The position numbers and the translations under genes were made by a program. A model generated the notes under the pieces. It saw nothing but the letters and a program-made list of their open reading frames with translations. It was not told the DNA's origin and searched no databases. Positions 22,179-34,512 of a stretch of 64,000 bases of DNA are shown here, in pieces; the first letter of the stretch is position 1, and each line of letters begins with the position of its first letter. This stretch comes from Gigaspora margarita (taxonomy: Eukaryota; Glomeromycota; Glomeromycetes; Diversisporales; Gigasporaceae), in contig WTPW01000187.1 of assembly GCA_009809945.1 (NCBI GenBank), positions 46,609 to 110,608 of the forward strand, read 5' to 3'.

Positions 22179-23750
22179 ATGTTAGCATTAGAAAAATACA
22201 AAAATTTTTTTGACAAGACAAAAGAAGAAAAAGAACTTCTTTATAGTCAACAAAAAGTAATTACATTAGAAAAAGATTGCAACATTGCAAAGTATTTGGG
22301 TACGAAAGATTTACATTTAATTGTTACAATACGTAACATAATTGAATGTTACAACTGGGCAAAACACAAAAAGACAAGAAACCAGGCATTATCAGAAGAG
22401 GAACTCGGCCTTATAAATCAAAAAAAAATAACAAGTAAAGAAGAGAATAAGACGACCTCTTTAAAACCTATGGAATTAGTATTAGAAGAAAACAAGACAG
22501 TCTTCCTAAAACTGATAGAGGAAAAAGAGAAGCTAAACCAAGCTTCGTCGAAAGTAGCCAATTTTACAACAAATGAATCATCAAGAATAACAGAGAATCA
22601 ACGTAAAAGAGAACACAATGACATGAAAGAACCAAATTTAGAAGCACCGAGTGAAAAGGATAAAATCAAAAACACATTAATATTAAATGAATGTGGTACT
22701 TTAGACTATGGTTTGCTAGACAACTTCAAAGGAAAAGCAAATATTTCAAAAGCAAAACCATATAAAGAAAGCAAAATTAAAAAGTCTAAAAACCATGAAG
22801 ACATCTACAATTCAGTTTGGGCCCTGAAAGGAAATTTCAAAGCATACAGAAGAAAGGAAGATTATTAATGTTTTACTCTGTAGGATCTTTCTAAAAAAAT
22901 AGAATCAAGAGAAATAAAAAGGTGGTTGGACTACTATGGACCAGCAACTATACTAGAATGGCACACAAGCTTTGCATCTAAAGCAGCATATATCCAAATT
23001 TTAATTAAAGACAAAAGAGGAGAGGATTTGTTGAAAGGAGCTTGGTCGATATACCTTGATCAAGGGAAAACATATAGAATAACAGCAGGAAAATTTGATC
23101 TAAATGAACTAGAAAGAAGAAACAGATTCAAAGCCACACTACAAAACATACCTAAAACGGCTATGGACACTTTGCTACTTAGACAGCTCAGAAAATTCAA
23201 AGTCAATGCAGTACACATTCTTAAAAACTGAAATGGTAATCCAAGAGACAAGGCCCATATTTTCTTCGAATCAGAGCAGGATATATTAAAAGCACAGGAA
23301 GCAGGCTTGTATTATTATGACACCAAGTTGAATTGGCTTTACACACATACAGGCAGTAGAATTCTAACAGAAAAAAATACAAATCGATTAAAGAATAGCT
23401 TCTTTCACTATGATGAAGCAAACCAAAGTGAAGAGGAAAATGGAATGGTGATAGAAGAACAAATCGTGCATCCAAAGGAACTATCACAAAAAGAAAATAT
23501 CAGAAGAGTCCAACCCGTTAATAAGCGAGCCCATCTAAAAAGACCATATTAAGCTTTAAACAATAGTAGATCAGTAGAGAAAGACCAAAACAAAAGAGGC
23601 ATTAGTCAACAAAATCACCATAAAAGGTTCCAGAAATCAAAAGGAGTTGACGCACAACCAGTAGAAAGTGTGGATCTGTTAAGAAAAATTCTTGAAAGAC
23701 TTACTCTTTTGGAAAGCAGAGAGAGGTATATGGACCCGCCAAATCGCTCC
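22179..23750 (+). pseudogene. LINE 2 ORF1 (RNA-binding type) with stops
   Basis: The first open part (22179-22868, 229 codons) is lysine/glutamate-rich and likely coiled coil. After a frameshift, 22926-23231 (IQILIKDKRGEDLLKGAWSI) continues with a KVNAVHILKN segment and then a TGA where Arg is expected. The frame goes on at 23235-23552 and, past a TAA, to about 23750, ending in a leucine-rich LLRKILERLTLLES stretch. The order (coil, compact basic/aromatic domain, tail) suits a LINE ORF1 nucleic-acid-binding protein. An RRM-like fold is a guess. At least three interruptions make it non-functional as assembled. Confidence 0.6.
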
Positions 23751-23829
23751 TAATATTTGCAAAGGGCCTCCCAACAACAAGGAGCAAAGGAAAGAATCTC
23801 TTTGTCAGGAGACATGTTACAGGAAAAAA

Positions 23830-26800
23830 CATTCGTAACGATCTCAATCTTAAAATTATCTGTCATAATATTAATGGATTAAAGGGTAATAATAATAAGT
23901 TAGTTGCATTAGCGAACTGGGCTTTAGAAGAAGAAATAGATGTGATAGGCATTGCAGAGACAAATATAACAAGCAAAGAGGGAATTTTCATACTGAACTC
24001 AGAGAGCAACTATAAAAGCTTTTGGGCAAGTTCCAATGATGGGAAAAAGAAGGGTTCAGGAGTGGCTCTTATGTTCAGAGATAACCTAGCGAAATTTATT
24101 GGGTGAGTTAGAAGAGTTAACGAGTACCTCATATCAGTATCTCTATTTTTTAAAAAATTAGAACTTATTTTTATCATGATATATTTACCTTCAAACGACA
24201 AACAGATGCAAAAGCAAATTCAGCAGAAAATAGTAGAATTATATATACATAGAACGAAATACGCTCAATTTGTTATAATGGGGGATTTTAATAATGTTTT
24301 AGACAATAAACTGAACAGAGAACCCCAAATTTGCTCACACATCAATAAGATTTTGCCACTATACAAATGGTTACAAAACCAGAATTTTATAGACACTTTC
24401 CGGTTTTTGCATCCAACTACACAAAAATTCACATGGTCAAATGGCAAATCCAGCTCGAGAATAGATCAAGTATGGGTCTCAGACGACTTAAGTAGAGATC
24501 TGCAAGTGGCAGATATAATAAACATAGAAATGATTACAGAAAGCGATCATAGGACACCCTTAATCAATCTTGATCTTAAAACGCTGAGCATAGATAAATA
24601 TAACTTGACACAAAAAATTTCGAAAGAGAAATGAACAATTTTCTTATTAGACAAAGCTTCAAAGGAAAATTGGGACGATTATAGAGAAGATCTCACAAAC
24701 TTTCTCAAGAAACAGAAAATTATTCAAAGTCTAAATCTGCCAAGCTGGGAAGAATTAGATAGTACTGTGGACAACTTAAACAAAATATGAGATTCCTTTG
24801 AAGAAGGATTTCTGTTTGTAGCAAAACAAAACTTTCCTACCAAAAGAATATTGTCCTCACCGGAAAAAGGCAAAATGAAGTCTAAGACACGTAGAACTGA
24901 TCTACATCAGGACACATTTTCTCTAAGTCAAATTAGCAGAGAAATTAAAAAATATATAGACTCAACACAGAGAACAGAATGGTCTAAAATCTTTGAAAGA
25001 ACAAATATGCAACTTCATGAAATTAACATTCGTCATGAAATTGGGATCCAACTCATTAACAGTACAGATGTAGCAGAAATTAGGCTATGGTTACAAGTCC
25101 TAAAGGACTAGTGGTTCATTTTGAACAAGCGTTGGCAAAATGAAAAAGAAGCGACCAACCTGAAGAAGATTGAAAATTTTATCGAACTACGCTATAAACG
25201 TATACAAAATGAACAGGGTAAAATGTTAAACAGTTTACTTGACTGACCTTATAACAAAATAAAAATTAACAGAGTCTTAGATCAAAAAGAGAAAAATCTG
25301 GTAACACATGCTACAGAAGTGAAAAATAAGACTCAGGCCTTTTTCCAGTNTCAATATAAGAAGAGAAATACAAGCTTAGAANACTTACCAGACAAGTGNA
25401 AAGAAATTTACAAACCACAGGAGTGGATAAATGAGGGCATATATAAAGAGTTAAATGGAGTAATAGATGAAGAAGAATGGTCCCAGACACTAACAGAAGT
25501 AAACTCAAAATCAGCTCCGGGAATATTAGGAATTGGTTACGCCCTCATTAAAGAAGCAAATCTGAAAACTTAATTGTAGTTTAGAAGATTTGCAGGCTTG
25601 TGTTTAAAGAAAAGGAATATCCCAGAAAAATGGAAAAAAGCACAAATTTATCAAATCCCCAAATCAGGCAAATGGGACTTTACTCTGGGAAATATAAGAC
25701 CTATAGCTTTTTTGGAAACCTTCCAAAAATGTGTAACCAGAGTTTTAAATAAAAGGATAGCAAAAGTCTTTGTAGACAACTCTATATTAAAAGGGTATAA
25801 TTACACAGGACTACCAGGAAACTCTACAAGCACTCCCATTAACATTCTCAATGGATTAATCAAAGATGCAAAAGAAAGCAATAAGGAACTATGGATAGTT
25901 CTACAAGATATGCGGAAGGCATTTGATTCGGTTTCCTTAGCATTATTGGAGCTGGTGCTTAAACACATTAAAATTCCTTCAATGACAATTAAATTTATTT
26001 TAAACCTGTTCTGCAAAAGGGAGATTAAAGTGATTACTGCCTTCAGCTTAACTAATAGCATCTGCGCAGAAGATAGGATCGACCAAGGGGAAGTTCTGTC
26101 CCCTTTAATTTGGTGAATTTTCTACGATCCACTCTTAGTATGTATACAAAACAACAAAAATCTGAGATATAGTATGGAAGTGCAGATACCAACGGACATT
26201 AGAAGAAATAAAACAATAACTCAGAGTATAAGGCAGGCAGTATTAGCATATGCTGATGACACAACTTGGTTAGCTAGCTCCAATCAACAAATGCAAATTA
26301 CCTTGGACACGACAGAAGAGTTTTACAAGATTAACGATATCAACATTAATCTGAAAAAGACAAAACTCACAGTTCTCAATCCAAGAGTCAAGAGAGAAAG
26401 TTGTGAAATAATAATTGCAAAAGAAATGGTCAAAGCTGAGAAAAAGGACACTCTGGTGCGATTTTTGAAAATTTATTTCAATTCAAGTTTAAAAGAGGCA
26501 ATATTAGTCAAAAAGGCAAAGGAAATTACATACCAAACAGTTAGAGCATTATATAGCAAAAAGCTTACTATAAGCCAACTAACCTATATAAACAATATGT
26601 TTCTGGTACCCAAACTTGCATACCTGCTACAAACTTCTCACTTAATACAGCAAGCGCTCTACAGAATCCAGCAGCCATATTTAAGGTTTTTAAAAAACAA
26701 GATAGATCTGCCAAGTACGATTGGAAACTACATTATCACACACAAAAACATGGTCAATTGTAAGCTTCTATGGCAAGAGCTTTTAACCATGCAAGTAGCA

Positions 26801-29130
26801 AACATCACCAAAGAACTGAATTCATCAGATCATGGAAAAGAAGTGCTAGAGTTAAGATTAAGACAAGGCCTTTTGCAGGCTGGATGTGTGGAAGAAAAAA
26901 TTTCAAGCGTGGATGCTAAGAGCTCAAGAAGCATATGGAAAACCAACTTAATTTGTTTAGCTCTGAGTAAAGCAAAGGAGTTAAATTTGGAATTTCATCT
27001 GCCAGATACTACTTGGGAGATAGAAGAAACAGGATCTTGTATTAAAGACATACTAGAGAAAAAACTTTTTGACAGGGCTTTCAAAAGCCTTAAATATCTT
27101 GGCCTTTTCTACTTACACCAGCTATTAAACAAAAAAGGTGAACTCCTAATCTTATGGCACCAATTAAAGTATCTAAGAAAGCAATCAAGCCGTGGTCATA
27201 AAGCGGATTGGTTCAAAAAAATTGAAAATGTGGTACTTATAGACAGAGTCACCCGAGAAGTTAGACCAGAATTTAAGGCTGTACTGCCAAACCTTCTATT
27301 ACCCACTCTACCAGAACACCAAATTACTCTAGACAATCGGAAGAAAGAATGGTTAGTATGAGAAAACCAAGCACAAGAAAAAGAAGTAAGAAGTGTAGTA
27401 TTCAAAGGCAAAGCGTAAGTTTTAACAGAACATTGGATACTAGAAGAAAAGATAATTGATCTTACTCAACTAACCTACCCATGTCCAGGATGTAATCAAA
27501 ATCAGCTGAACCAAGCTAGGCAAAGTATGTGTGCTAAATGGATCAACCCAAATGAAGTAGTAGGAGTTTTACCTAAAATAGGATATAGAAATAGAGTCAG
27601 AGAAGTACCATGCTCCATTTCAGCCTTTGATAGTAAATTTATCCTAGAAAAACAAGTAGCAACGGGTGCAGAAACAAGGATGGGGAATCAGATCAAAATT
27701 GAAACCCAGAGGAGTTTGAATTCATTAGAAACTAGTACTTTTTAGAAAGTATAGAAGGAAATTTGGCTATGTTTCTAAAAAGAAACATCGAAGAGGAGAG
27801 AAAGAACTTGGTATTTTATACTGATGGATCATTATTAGGCATAGAACATAACAGTAAAATGTGTGCAGGTTGGATACAGATAGATGTAGATAGTGATAGA
27901 GCTTTAATAGAATATGCAGTTAAACTAGATAGTTGGCCCATATCATCCAAGCCTGAGTTGGTAGCAATTTGGTTCGCTCTTCTCACAGCACCCAGAAATA
28001 GCAAGGTTACGATTTTCACAGATAGTGCGATAGCAATCTCTTGTATTAAAAGAGCAATGAAGGACAAATCTCACTACAAGCGGCTAAAGGAAAAAAACTT
28101 CTTATTCGTAACAAAAATATGTGAGATAATTCAACTTAAAAGTATCAAACTACAGCTGAGAAAAGTCAAAAGCCACAGCGGGGTTTTCTGGAATAAAAAG
28201 GTAGAAAAGTTCGTTAAAAAAGCCTCAAAAAACTCAAATACTCCAGAGTTCTCTTTCGATCACCAATCAAGCTTTAATTTTCTTCCATATTAGAAGAATA
28301 TCCTAATCGAGAAACCCATAAGAGAATTTTTAAGGAAAGCTTTTGATCTTTGGAATGCAGCAGATTGGCGACTTTCTAAAGTAACTTCAGCACTAGAACA
28401 AGGGCCAGACAAACCTTGCTTCAACTGGTCAGTTTTCTGGAAAAGAATCAAAAACCAGAATGGTTACAGATGTACCTTACTAAATCGTAGCAAAAGAGTT
28501 TCAACACAGATAAAATGCCTAGCAGATAAGCTTCCAACACTCAAAGAATTAAATCTTCGAAGACCAGATTTATATCCAGAAGCAAAATTCACAATGTGCT
28601 CAACGGGATAGGATGAAACACAAGATCACTTGGCATCATGCCTGTCATTTGAATGGTAGTGGTATAATATTATTGACATTACTTTAAGTGTTGTATGGTC
28701 CAAACTCAAAAGAAAAGATAGATTAATTTTGACCAAAAAAGATTTGAAGATTCTCATCTGTGAAACAACTCATGAAGAAGAATTGCTTTTGCATACTAAT
28801 ATTATCAAGGGACTTTTTACACAGAAAGCTACCGAAAATATCACGAACAAGCTAGGTTCAAGGAAAACAGCATCACAAATCATCAAAATTTTTCTGCATA
28901 TTGTTTGGAACAGCTTCTTCGATTTCATTTGGAAACCACATTGTGATTCTTTTACAGCTTGGGAACGAAGAGAAGGAATCACACATGAAATGAAAAAAGG
29001 TAAAAAAGACGCAAGATCACGTGCTTCCGTTAGCAAGACCAGGAAAAGCATTGTGGCCCCTCCAACAACAACAAATCTACTGACAAGGGAAAGCAAATTC
29101 AGAAGATTTGTTGGTAGGTTCGATACATAG
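23830..29130 (+). pseudogene. LINE 2 ORF2 polyprotein (endonuclease, RT, RNase H)
   Basis: Makes and inserts LINE cDNA at a nick. Endonuclease: LKIICHNINGLKGNNN (about 23850), DVIGIAETNI, FVIMGDFNNVLD (about 24270), SSRIDQVWVSDDL and ESDHRTPL (about 24540). RT: NSKSAPGILGIGY (about 25510), NIRPIAFLETFQKC, LQDMRKAFDSVSL (motif A, about 25905), DRIDQGEVLSPLIW (motif B, about 26075) and YADDT (motif C, 26249-26263). Then a Cys motif CPGCNQNQ (about 27480), RNase H, and a C-terminal CxxxxxDETQDHLASC segment (about 28597). In-frame stops include TGA near 24102, 24632, 24789, 25243, 26114 and 27359 and TAG/TAA at 25109, 25571, 28291 and 28609. Most TGA codons sit where CGA (Arg) would fit. The catalytic YADD is intact. 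Confidence 0.8.
27763..28293 (+). pseudogene. LINE 2 RNase H domain (open segment)
   Basis: An RNase H I-type domain that removes RNA from RNA-DNA hybrids. Residues: FYTDGS (first Asp, 27813-27830), GWIQIDVDSDRALIEY, SKPELVAIWFALL (Glu), VTIFTDSAIAISC (Asp), and RKVKSHSGVFWNK (the His of the outer loop and a final basic region; the usual last Asp is not evident). This 176-codon stretch is open and is the least damaged part of ORF2. It ends at a TAG (28291-28293), beyond which the C-terminal segment continues in frame. Confidence 0.75.
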
Positions 29131-29435
29131 AAATTTTGAAGAGAAGATAGACCTATGGTCTACAGCTTTAAACAATTGGATCCAAAAGGGTGAAACTCCC
29201 TTTTGGTTTAGCTCTTAATCGGAGTAAAATCCAATTCTAACTTATCCGTAAGTTAGTGCGATGGATTGCATTTAGGTGCTAGAAGAAGCAACCGAATGAT
29301 GTCAGGCTTGGTTTTTTTTAGTAATAGATTAAATTCCTATATTTCTTTTAGAATACATGTATCTATGCAAAGCAAGCAATGGTGAAATCTGCCAAAGAAT
29401 AAAAAAAAAAAAAAAAAAAATTGGCATTACTACCA

Positions 29436-30095
29436 TATTACTGTGAAATAACGATCATGGTTATTATTTTAAAAATTGCATCTCCTAAAAATAGCATACT
29501 TGGTTTTGAAATAACACTCATGCATGTCCCGAAATAGCACGCACCATATATAGAATACTATTTAATCGAATGCATAACAAAGATGTTCAACGAATGCTTT
29601 ATATTTATTCTTTTTAGCTTTAATTGCTTCAAGAATAACTATTATTAAATGTTCAATTAGCACTATCCTTATTCTAGCAGGATAATAAATTGTTACAGCC
29701 ATTCTTTTTGATTTAATACTGGAATATAATTTTTGATAATAAACAAATATTTTATGCACATCCTTTTTAAAGTTAGAACTATAATGGCCTTAGAGTGCTG
29801 TGTAATGATGACAAAGAACAAAAAAAATAAAATCATAAATCTACAGGCGATACCCAATTATAATCTGGCTCTCATCCATTCTGTCCTTTCTCTTTATTCA
29901 TTGCACCTAGCATCCTGTCTGTTGTTATGTGTAATGAGTTGAATGTGCCACACCATAGTGATACTTTATATATGTGCAAGCTTTAAAAAATAAATAATTT
30001 ACTTTTTATTATTGCTACATAGAAGTTCAATAATAGGTTAATTGTTCCTATATATATATATATTAAGGTTTAGATTTTTGGCGTTGGTACAGGAG
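29436..30095. other. AT-rich non-coding stretch with weak repeats
   Basis: No gene is recognised. GTGAAATAACGATCATG (about 29444) and CTCATGCATGTCCCGAAATA (about 29517) are vocabulary shared with the TIR element in the decarboxylase intron (48365) and with 51605-51650, so a decayed relative probably lies at about 29440-29550. Short open frames at 29562-29942 look spurious. Confidence 0.4.
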
Positions 30096-30223
30096 TAAAT
30101 TACACCACTGGTGTTAAATACTAGTAGTACAAATTACATGATATTATTATATGTCAGTTATACAGAGTTAGATTGTACAAGGCAAATATGTGTAATATGA
30201 AGTGTCTATACAACAGAATTTAA

Positions 30224-30514
30224 AATACCAGTCTAAAAAATTTTGCTAGCCAATCAGATTTCGAGATCAGGTGTAATGTGAAAAAGTTCAAAAAACAAAA
30301 ATAAATGAAAAATCACTCATAACACAAAATTTTACCTATGAAACTGCCTTTTGCTTACTAATTAAAAGTTTTTCTTGCAAAATTTTGGTATAAAATATCT
30401 TTTAACCCCAACTTATTAGCAACACCCTAACCCTAACCTAATAGCAAAATGTTTTTTCTAGCAAAATTTTTATAATAGGACCACATAATAAGTGAAATTT
30501 TTTAGACTAGTATT
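30224..30514. mobile_element. telomere-word TIR element, family J
   Basis: The ends AATACCAGTCTAAAAAATTT and AAATTTTTTAGACTAGTATT are inverted. The interior contains CACCCTAACCCTAACC (30421-30436) and the phrase TTCTTGCAAAATTTTGGTAT shared with the element at 15781. The stretch 30515-31282 to its right is AT-rich non-coding DNA with no gene seen. Confidence 0.75.
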
Positions 30515-31282
30515 TCTAGTTCTATATTTGGCTACCATTACTATACATGGTGATGAAATTATTTTGGGTTTTAGAACCCAAAATTAAAAAATTTTCCTGA
30601 AATTGTTTTTGATCTATTTTACTTAAAACCTGAAATTTTTTGATTTTTTTTTTGAATAGACAAAATTTAAGGAATATAAATATATAAATTTTATTTGCTC
30701 TTCCTTATAAAAAATTTTAATTTATTTTACAAAACCTGAAATAGGCATTTTCAAAAATTAATTTTGGTGGCATTTATGATCATTACCTTATGTAAGCTAA
30801 TACCCGATAAATGCAAAATAATAATGTACATACAATCTTGTAAAATAAAGGAACAAGGACATACTTGTATGTCAAAGAGGTAAATAATGTAATCAAATAA
30901 GGCAAAACTCTAGAAAGATTTTAAACATTTACTAAATCACGCTAGTTACAACTTATATTATCCTATATAAATAATCATGTTCTATCATTAGGCAAAGTAT
31001 GCTGCTTGGTAAGTAACACAATTAGAACAAATTAAAGAAAACAAGTTATTTTGCTAAATCCTCCTGTCCCAAATTTAAAAACTATGTTAAATTCACCCTG
31101 ACCCTAAACATCAGAAAGAAGGTTCATTTAGAAAACAAGTTTTACAGGATAAGAGCATACATACACTAAACAGAAATCGCATCTAAATCAAATGTAGCTA
31201 AATGTGTTATATGACTCTGATTTATTAAATTCTGCTTTAGCTAATAAGACTAAACAAATGCAATATTAATTGTAACATGTGT

Positions 31283-31459
31283 ATATGTCGCATCTGAAGT
31301 TGTGATTTATTTGAATTTACTACTTTAGATATATAAAGTAGTATCTAACTAGAATTAAGCTCCTAAAACTAGATCATCATGTATGTATTATAGTCAGGTG
31401 CTACTTTAGATATCTAAGTAGCAACTTCAAATAGGTGGCTACTTCAGATACGACATATG
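31283..31459. mobile_element. short TIR element
   Basis: The ends ATATGTCGCATCTGAAGTTG and GGCTACTTCAGATACGACATA are inverted repeats around a 177-base non-coding interior with subterminal ACTTTAGATAT words. It lies just beyond the 3' end of the MULE gene. Confidence 0.7.
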
Positions 31460-31489
31460 CAAATCATTAGCAAAAGATTATAATTTATC

Positions 31490-34400
31490 AATATCTCCAT
31501 CAGGACAGGTTTAGGCATTATGACCTCTTTTGATAACAAATTTTATATTGCTTTGAACCTAATACTTGTGTTTTTAATGCCTCATTAAGACTCGTAGTAG
31601 GCAAATTCTCACTACTATCATTATCTTCATTAGATTCACATTTAATATCTCTGTAAGGGCAGGTTCAGGCATTATGACCTCTTTGATGACAAATTCCATA
31701 TTGCTTTGAACCTGATTCTTGTATTTTTAATGCCTTATTAAGACTAGTAATAGGCAAATTCTCATTACTATTATTATCTTCATTAAATTTGTGTATTTTT
31801 TGTCTCTTGACTTTACTTTTTATATTTAATGAATCATTAAATCTCTTTTCTTTTTATGTTTTTTTTTGACTCTTCATCCTAATACCAACTGGATTACTGA
31901 TTGTATGATTAAATTCTGTATCATCATTATCTTGGTTCTCTTGTTGTTGCAATTCGATTCCATTTCCTTAGAAAGGTTTAAGTGCAAATTATAAAGTTCT
32001 TCCACTCTACCTGTTGCAATTGCTAGATCAAGGGTTTTTTTCATCAAACCAAATCCCTTTTTCCACTACTGCTTATGTGATAACTTATAGTGCATCTTAT
32101 CTGTAAAAATATGACATCTACAGATATTCTCCAAACGTGAAAAGTCAATCTGTACATTAAGTTCTGTTGAATCAAAAATTTTATCTGAAACTAAAGTAAC
32201 TACAAGTTCTCTTTTCGGCATAAATGATTGGTCAACATATCACCATTGTGGTAGAAGGCCAATATGGAATTTGGCAACAGCAGAAAGAAGCATAGTCACA
32301 AAAAAATGGCGACATACTATACCATGGTTGATAAGTATTAGGCATGTACAAAGATGGGCTATATCATCATAAATACAACTAAATGATTAGCATTCTTATC
32401 AACCGATGATACATGCCAGATCTCACAAATTCTTTCCTCTTTCAAACTATTAACAAGTTGTTCAAGTTTAATAATACATGCATCATATATACTTTTTGAA
32501 AACATACCTTTCAGTAATTCACTAGTACTCTACAAATAAAAAAAATAATAAACAATAGTAAATGTATTTTAATTAGAGATTTTAGTTACGATGTAATACC
32601 TGTTTTTTGAGTTCATCTTTCAAACTTGCTATATGGTACCAGTAATGCATGCTACGATTTATTTCACTTTGCTGAAGCTTAAGAATTGCTGGTGTCAAAA
32701 ATTTACTGCATATTTCAATTACTCTTTTAAAATATCTATTAGCATAGCTTTCTCTACAACTAACAGGAAGCTTATAAATAATCTCATTTAACTTTATAAA
32801 ACAGCTTTCTTTGATTAATAACTTCTCAATAGTGCGTTCAAGCTCCATAAAAGAGAATGATCTATTAATATTATTTTTGATTATAGCATTGTAGGATTCA
32901 ATGCATTGTGTGCCTTGCATACTTGCATTAAAAGCATAGTGCGTAAAACACAATGCCCACATCTCACTACACTCATAAAGTTGCCGTTGCAAATAATCAG
33001 CAGCATTATTATATTCTTGCAATAATATGGCACATTTTTGTTCAAAAATCTGTTCAATACAGCTATTACATACATGGCAAAAGGCTACAAAAACTTATTT
33101 CATTTGTTACCATGATACTAATCAAGAAACTATTTTTCCAGATTTTTATAGATATGAATAAACAGAAATGATGTTTTGTCATAGGCCAAGAGTTTTTTGT
33201 AGCTACAATTATTGCAGAATCAGAATCTGTGTAAAGTAGACATGAAATGAGACCATTATTTGCTTTATTAAGACTTTCAAATAGCCATGCAAAAGTGTCA
33301 GCTGTTTCATCTGATACAAGAGCAGTTGTAGCGAGCCAAGAACGATTATAATTATCAATAAGAATCACAATGCATAATAACAAATATTAATTTGTTTTTG
33401 CTATTGTATCGACTAACACAACATCATGAAAATGGACCCACAATTTCTGTTAATGCGAGTGCATCCAATATAATCCAACTAGATGATTGTCTTTACCTTC
33501 AAAATGAGCATCTACTTGGAATATTGGGTTGTCTTGTTTTTTTTTTAAAAAGCTCAAGGTACCTAGAACTAGCATCACTTGTAGTTTCTTTTTGATGTCA
33601 AATAGTTTGAATTAAATTATAGATATTACAAGGATGAATATGCTTTTCTGAATAATTATGTTGTAAAATCTCAATAAGAGAGCTAGGACGCACTCCACAA
33701 TTTGCTAAAAGCTTCACATTATCACGCATTTCTGGAGTTAACTTGCGATAGCAAGAGGCGATCATACCAATATTTTTCACAAGTGCATAGTTATGTTCTC
33801 TACTAACCTTTGAAATATGAGCCTAATTATCTGTTTTTCAACGATATACATTCTCTAGAATCTACAATTACCTGTATGGTGCCCTCGATCACGATCATTA
33901 GATATATGTACTTCTTTGTACAATATGTATTTTTAGCCTTTTATACATGTTTAAGCTCATTGCCGAGGTAATCCATCATTTTTGTTATTGTTACTGTGAG
34001 TAATAGTAATTGTGAAACTATTTTCTAGCCCATGGTTATTAAGCAACCTATAATAAATAAAAAAAGATTTATTGATATCTATATGAAATTATAAAACAAT
34101 ATTAAATTACTTAATTATCTAACTTCTTCCAACATGAACAAACCATATTAACTGCAATTGGATAAAGTGGCTCTATGTTTTTCAATTCTTGTTCCATAAT
34201 GCTATCCTTATCAGTTGTTTTATCCTTTTCAGCCTTTTTATCTACCTCACTTTGATTAATCCCATATTCTTCTTCACACCGTTCCTTATACCATTTCTCA
34301 TGCCATTTCTTATACCCTTCCTTATACCTTTTCTCATACCCTTCCTTATACTCTTTCTTATATCTTTTCTCATACCCTTCTTTATCTCCTTCCTCATACT

Positions 34401-34512
34401 CTTCATTTTCTATAAAACTTGAAATATAAAATTCATCAAAAGGTATTATTTCATATAAATCAGTTTTCTGTCGGCTTATACGCATCTCTAACTGGCTTAA
34501 AGTGGTACCCAA
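31490..34512 (-). pseudogene. MULE/FAR1-type transposase remnant
   Basis: A Mutator-like transposase read on the minus strand. N-terminal exon 34512-34111 carries charged (E)GYEKRYK repeats and ends MVCSCWKKLDN. Then REHN-like and NIGMIASCYRKLTPEMRDN (33780-33598), LIEILQHNYSEKHIHP, the catalytic-core stretch ALVSDETADTFAWLFESLNK and LLYTDSDSAIIVAT (33330-33180, an Asp of the DDE triad), KHHFCLF, the post-core helix SMQGTQCIESYNAIIKNNIN (about 32920-32860), and a distant Cys/His zinc knuckle GHNA.TCPDGD (about 31510). The frame is broken by stops and frameshifts in several places (about 33066, 33390, 33598, 32100 onward) and introns are possible. FAR1-related/MULE assignment is firm at family level; it is inactive as it stands. 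Confidence 0.75.
31497..31790 (-). repeat. tandem duplication of the MULE C-terminal zinc knuckle region
   Basis: Two copies of a unit of about 148 bases: CAGG(A/T)..AGGTT(T/C)AGGCATTATGAC begins near 31501 and again near 31650, followed by TATTGCTTTGAACCT, TTTTTAATGCCT and TAGGCAAATTCTCA in both. On the minus strand each unit encodes the GHNA/CP.. knuckle and preceding linker. Confidence 0.7.

Larger units (their letters stand above)
21065..29418 (+). mobile_element. full-length LINE retrotransposon (LINE 2) with target-site duplication
   Basis: The insertion is delimited by the direct repeat TTGGCATTACTACCA (at 21050-21064, and again at 21 421-base-offset position 29421-29435), with a poly(A) tail of about 20 at 29399-29420. 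Length is about 8.35 kb. Content: 5' leader containing a SINE insertion (21217-21914), ORF1 (22179-23750), ORF2 with endonuclease, RT, Cys motif, RNase H and C-terminal Cys/His segment (about 23830-29130), and a 3' UTR with a CCAAAAGGG/CCCTTTTGG hairpin near 29183-29206. Several in-frame stops and four ambiguous bases (25349-25399) are present. It is the best preserved LINE here, but not intact. Confidence 0.88.

Noticed and set aside
23228-27361. Alternative genetic code (TGA read as Trp or Arg)
   Set aside because: TAA and TAG interruptions also occur in the same LINE, and the intact host genes contain no in-frame TGA in their exons.
30525-30790. Additional TIR element between GGTGATGAAATTATT and AATTAATTTTGGTGGC
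   Set aside because: The inverted match is too short and AT-rich to separate from chance.
34189-34422. Hydrophobic repeat protein (LIPFLIPF-type) on the plus strand
   Set aside because: It is the antisense of the charged GYEKRYK repeat in the MULE N-terminal exon, which fits the transposase model.
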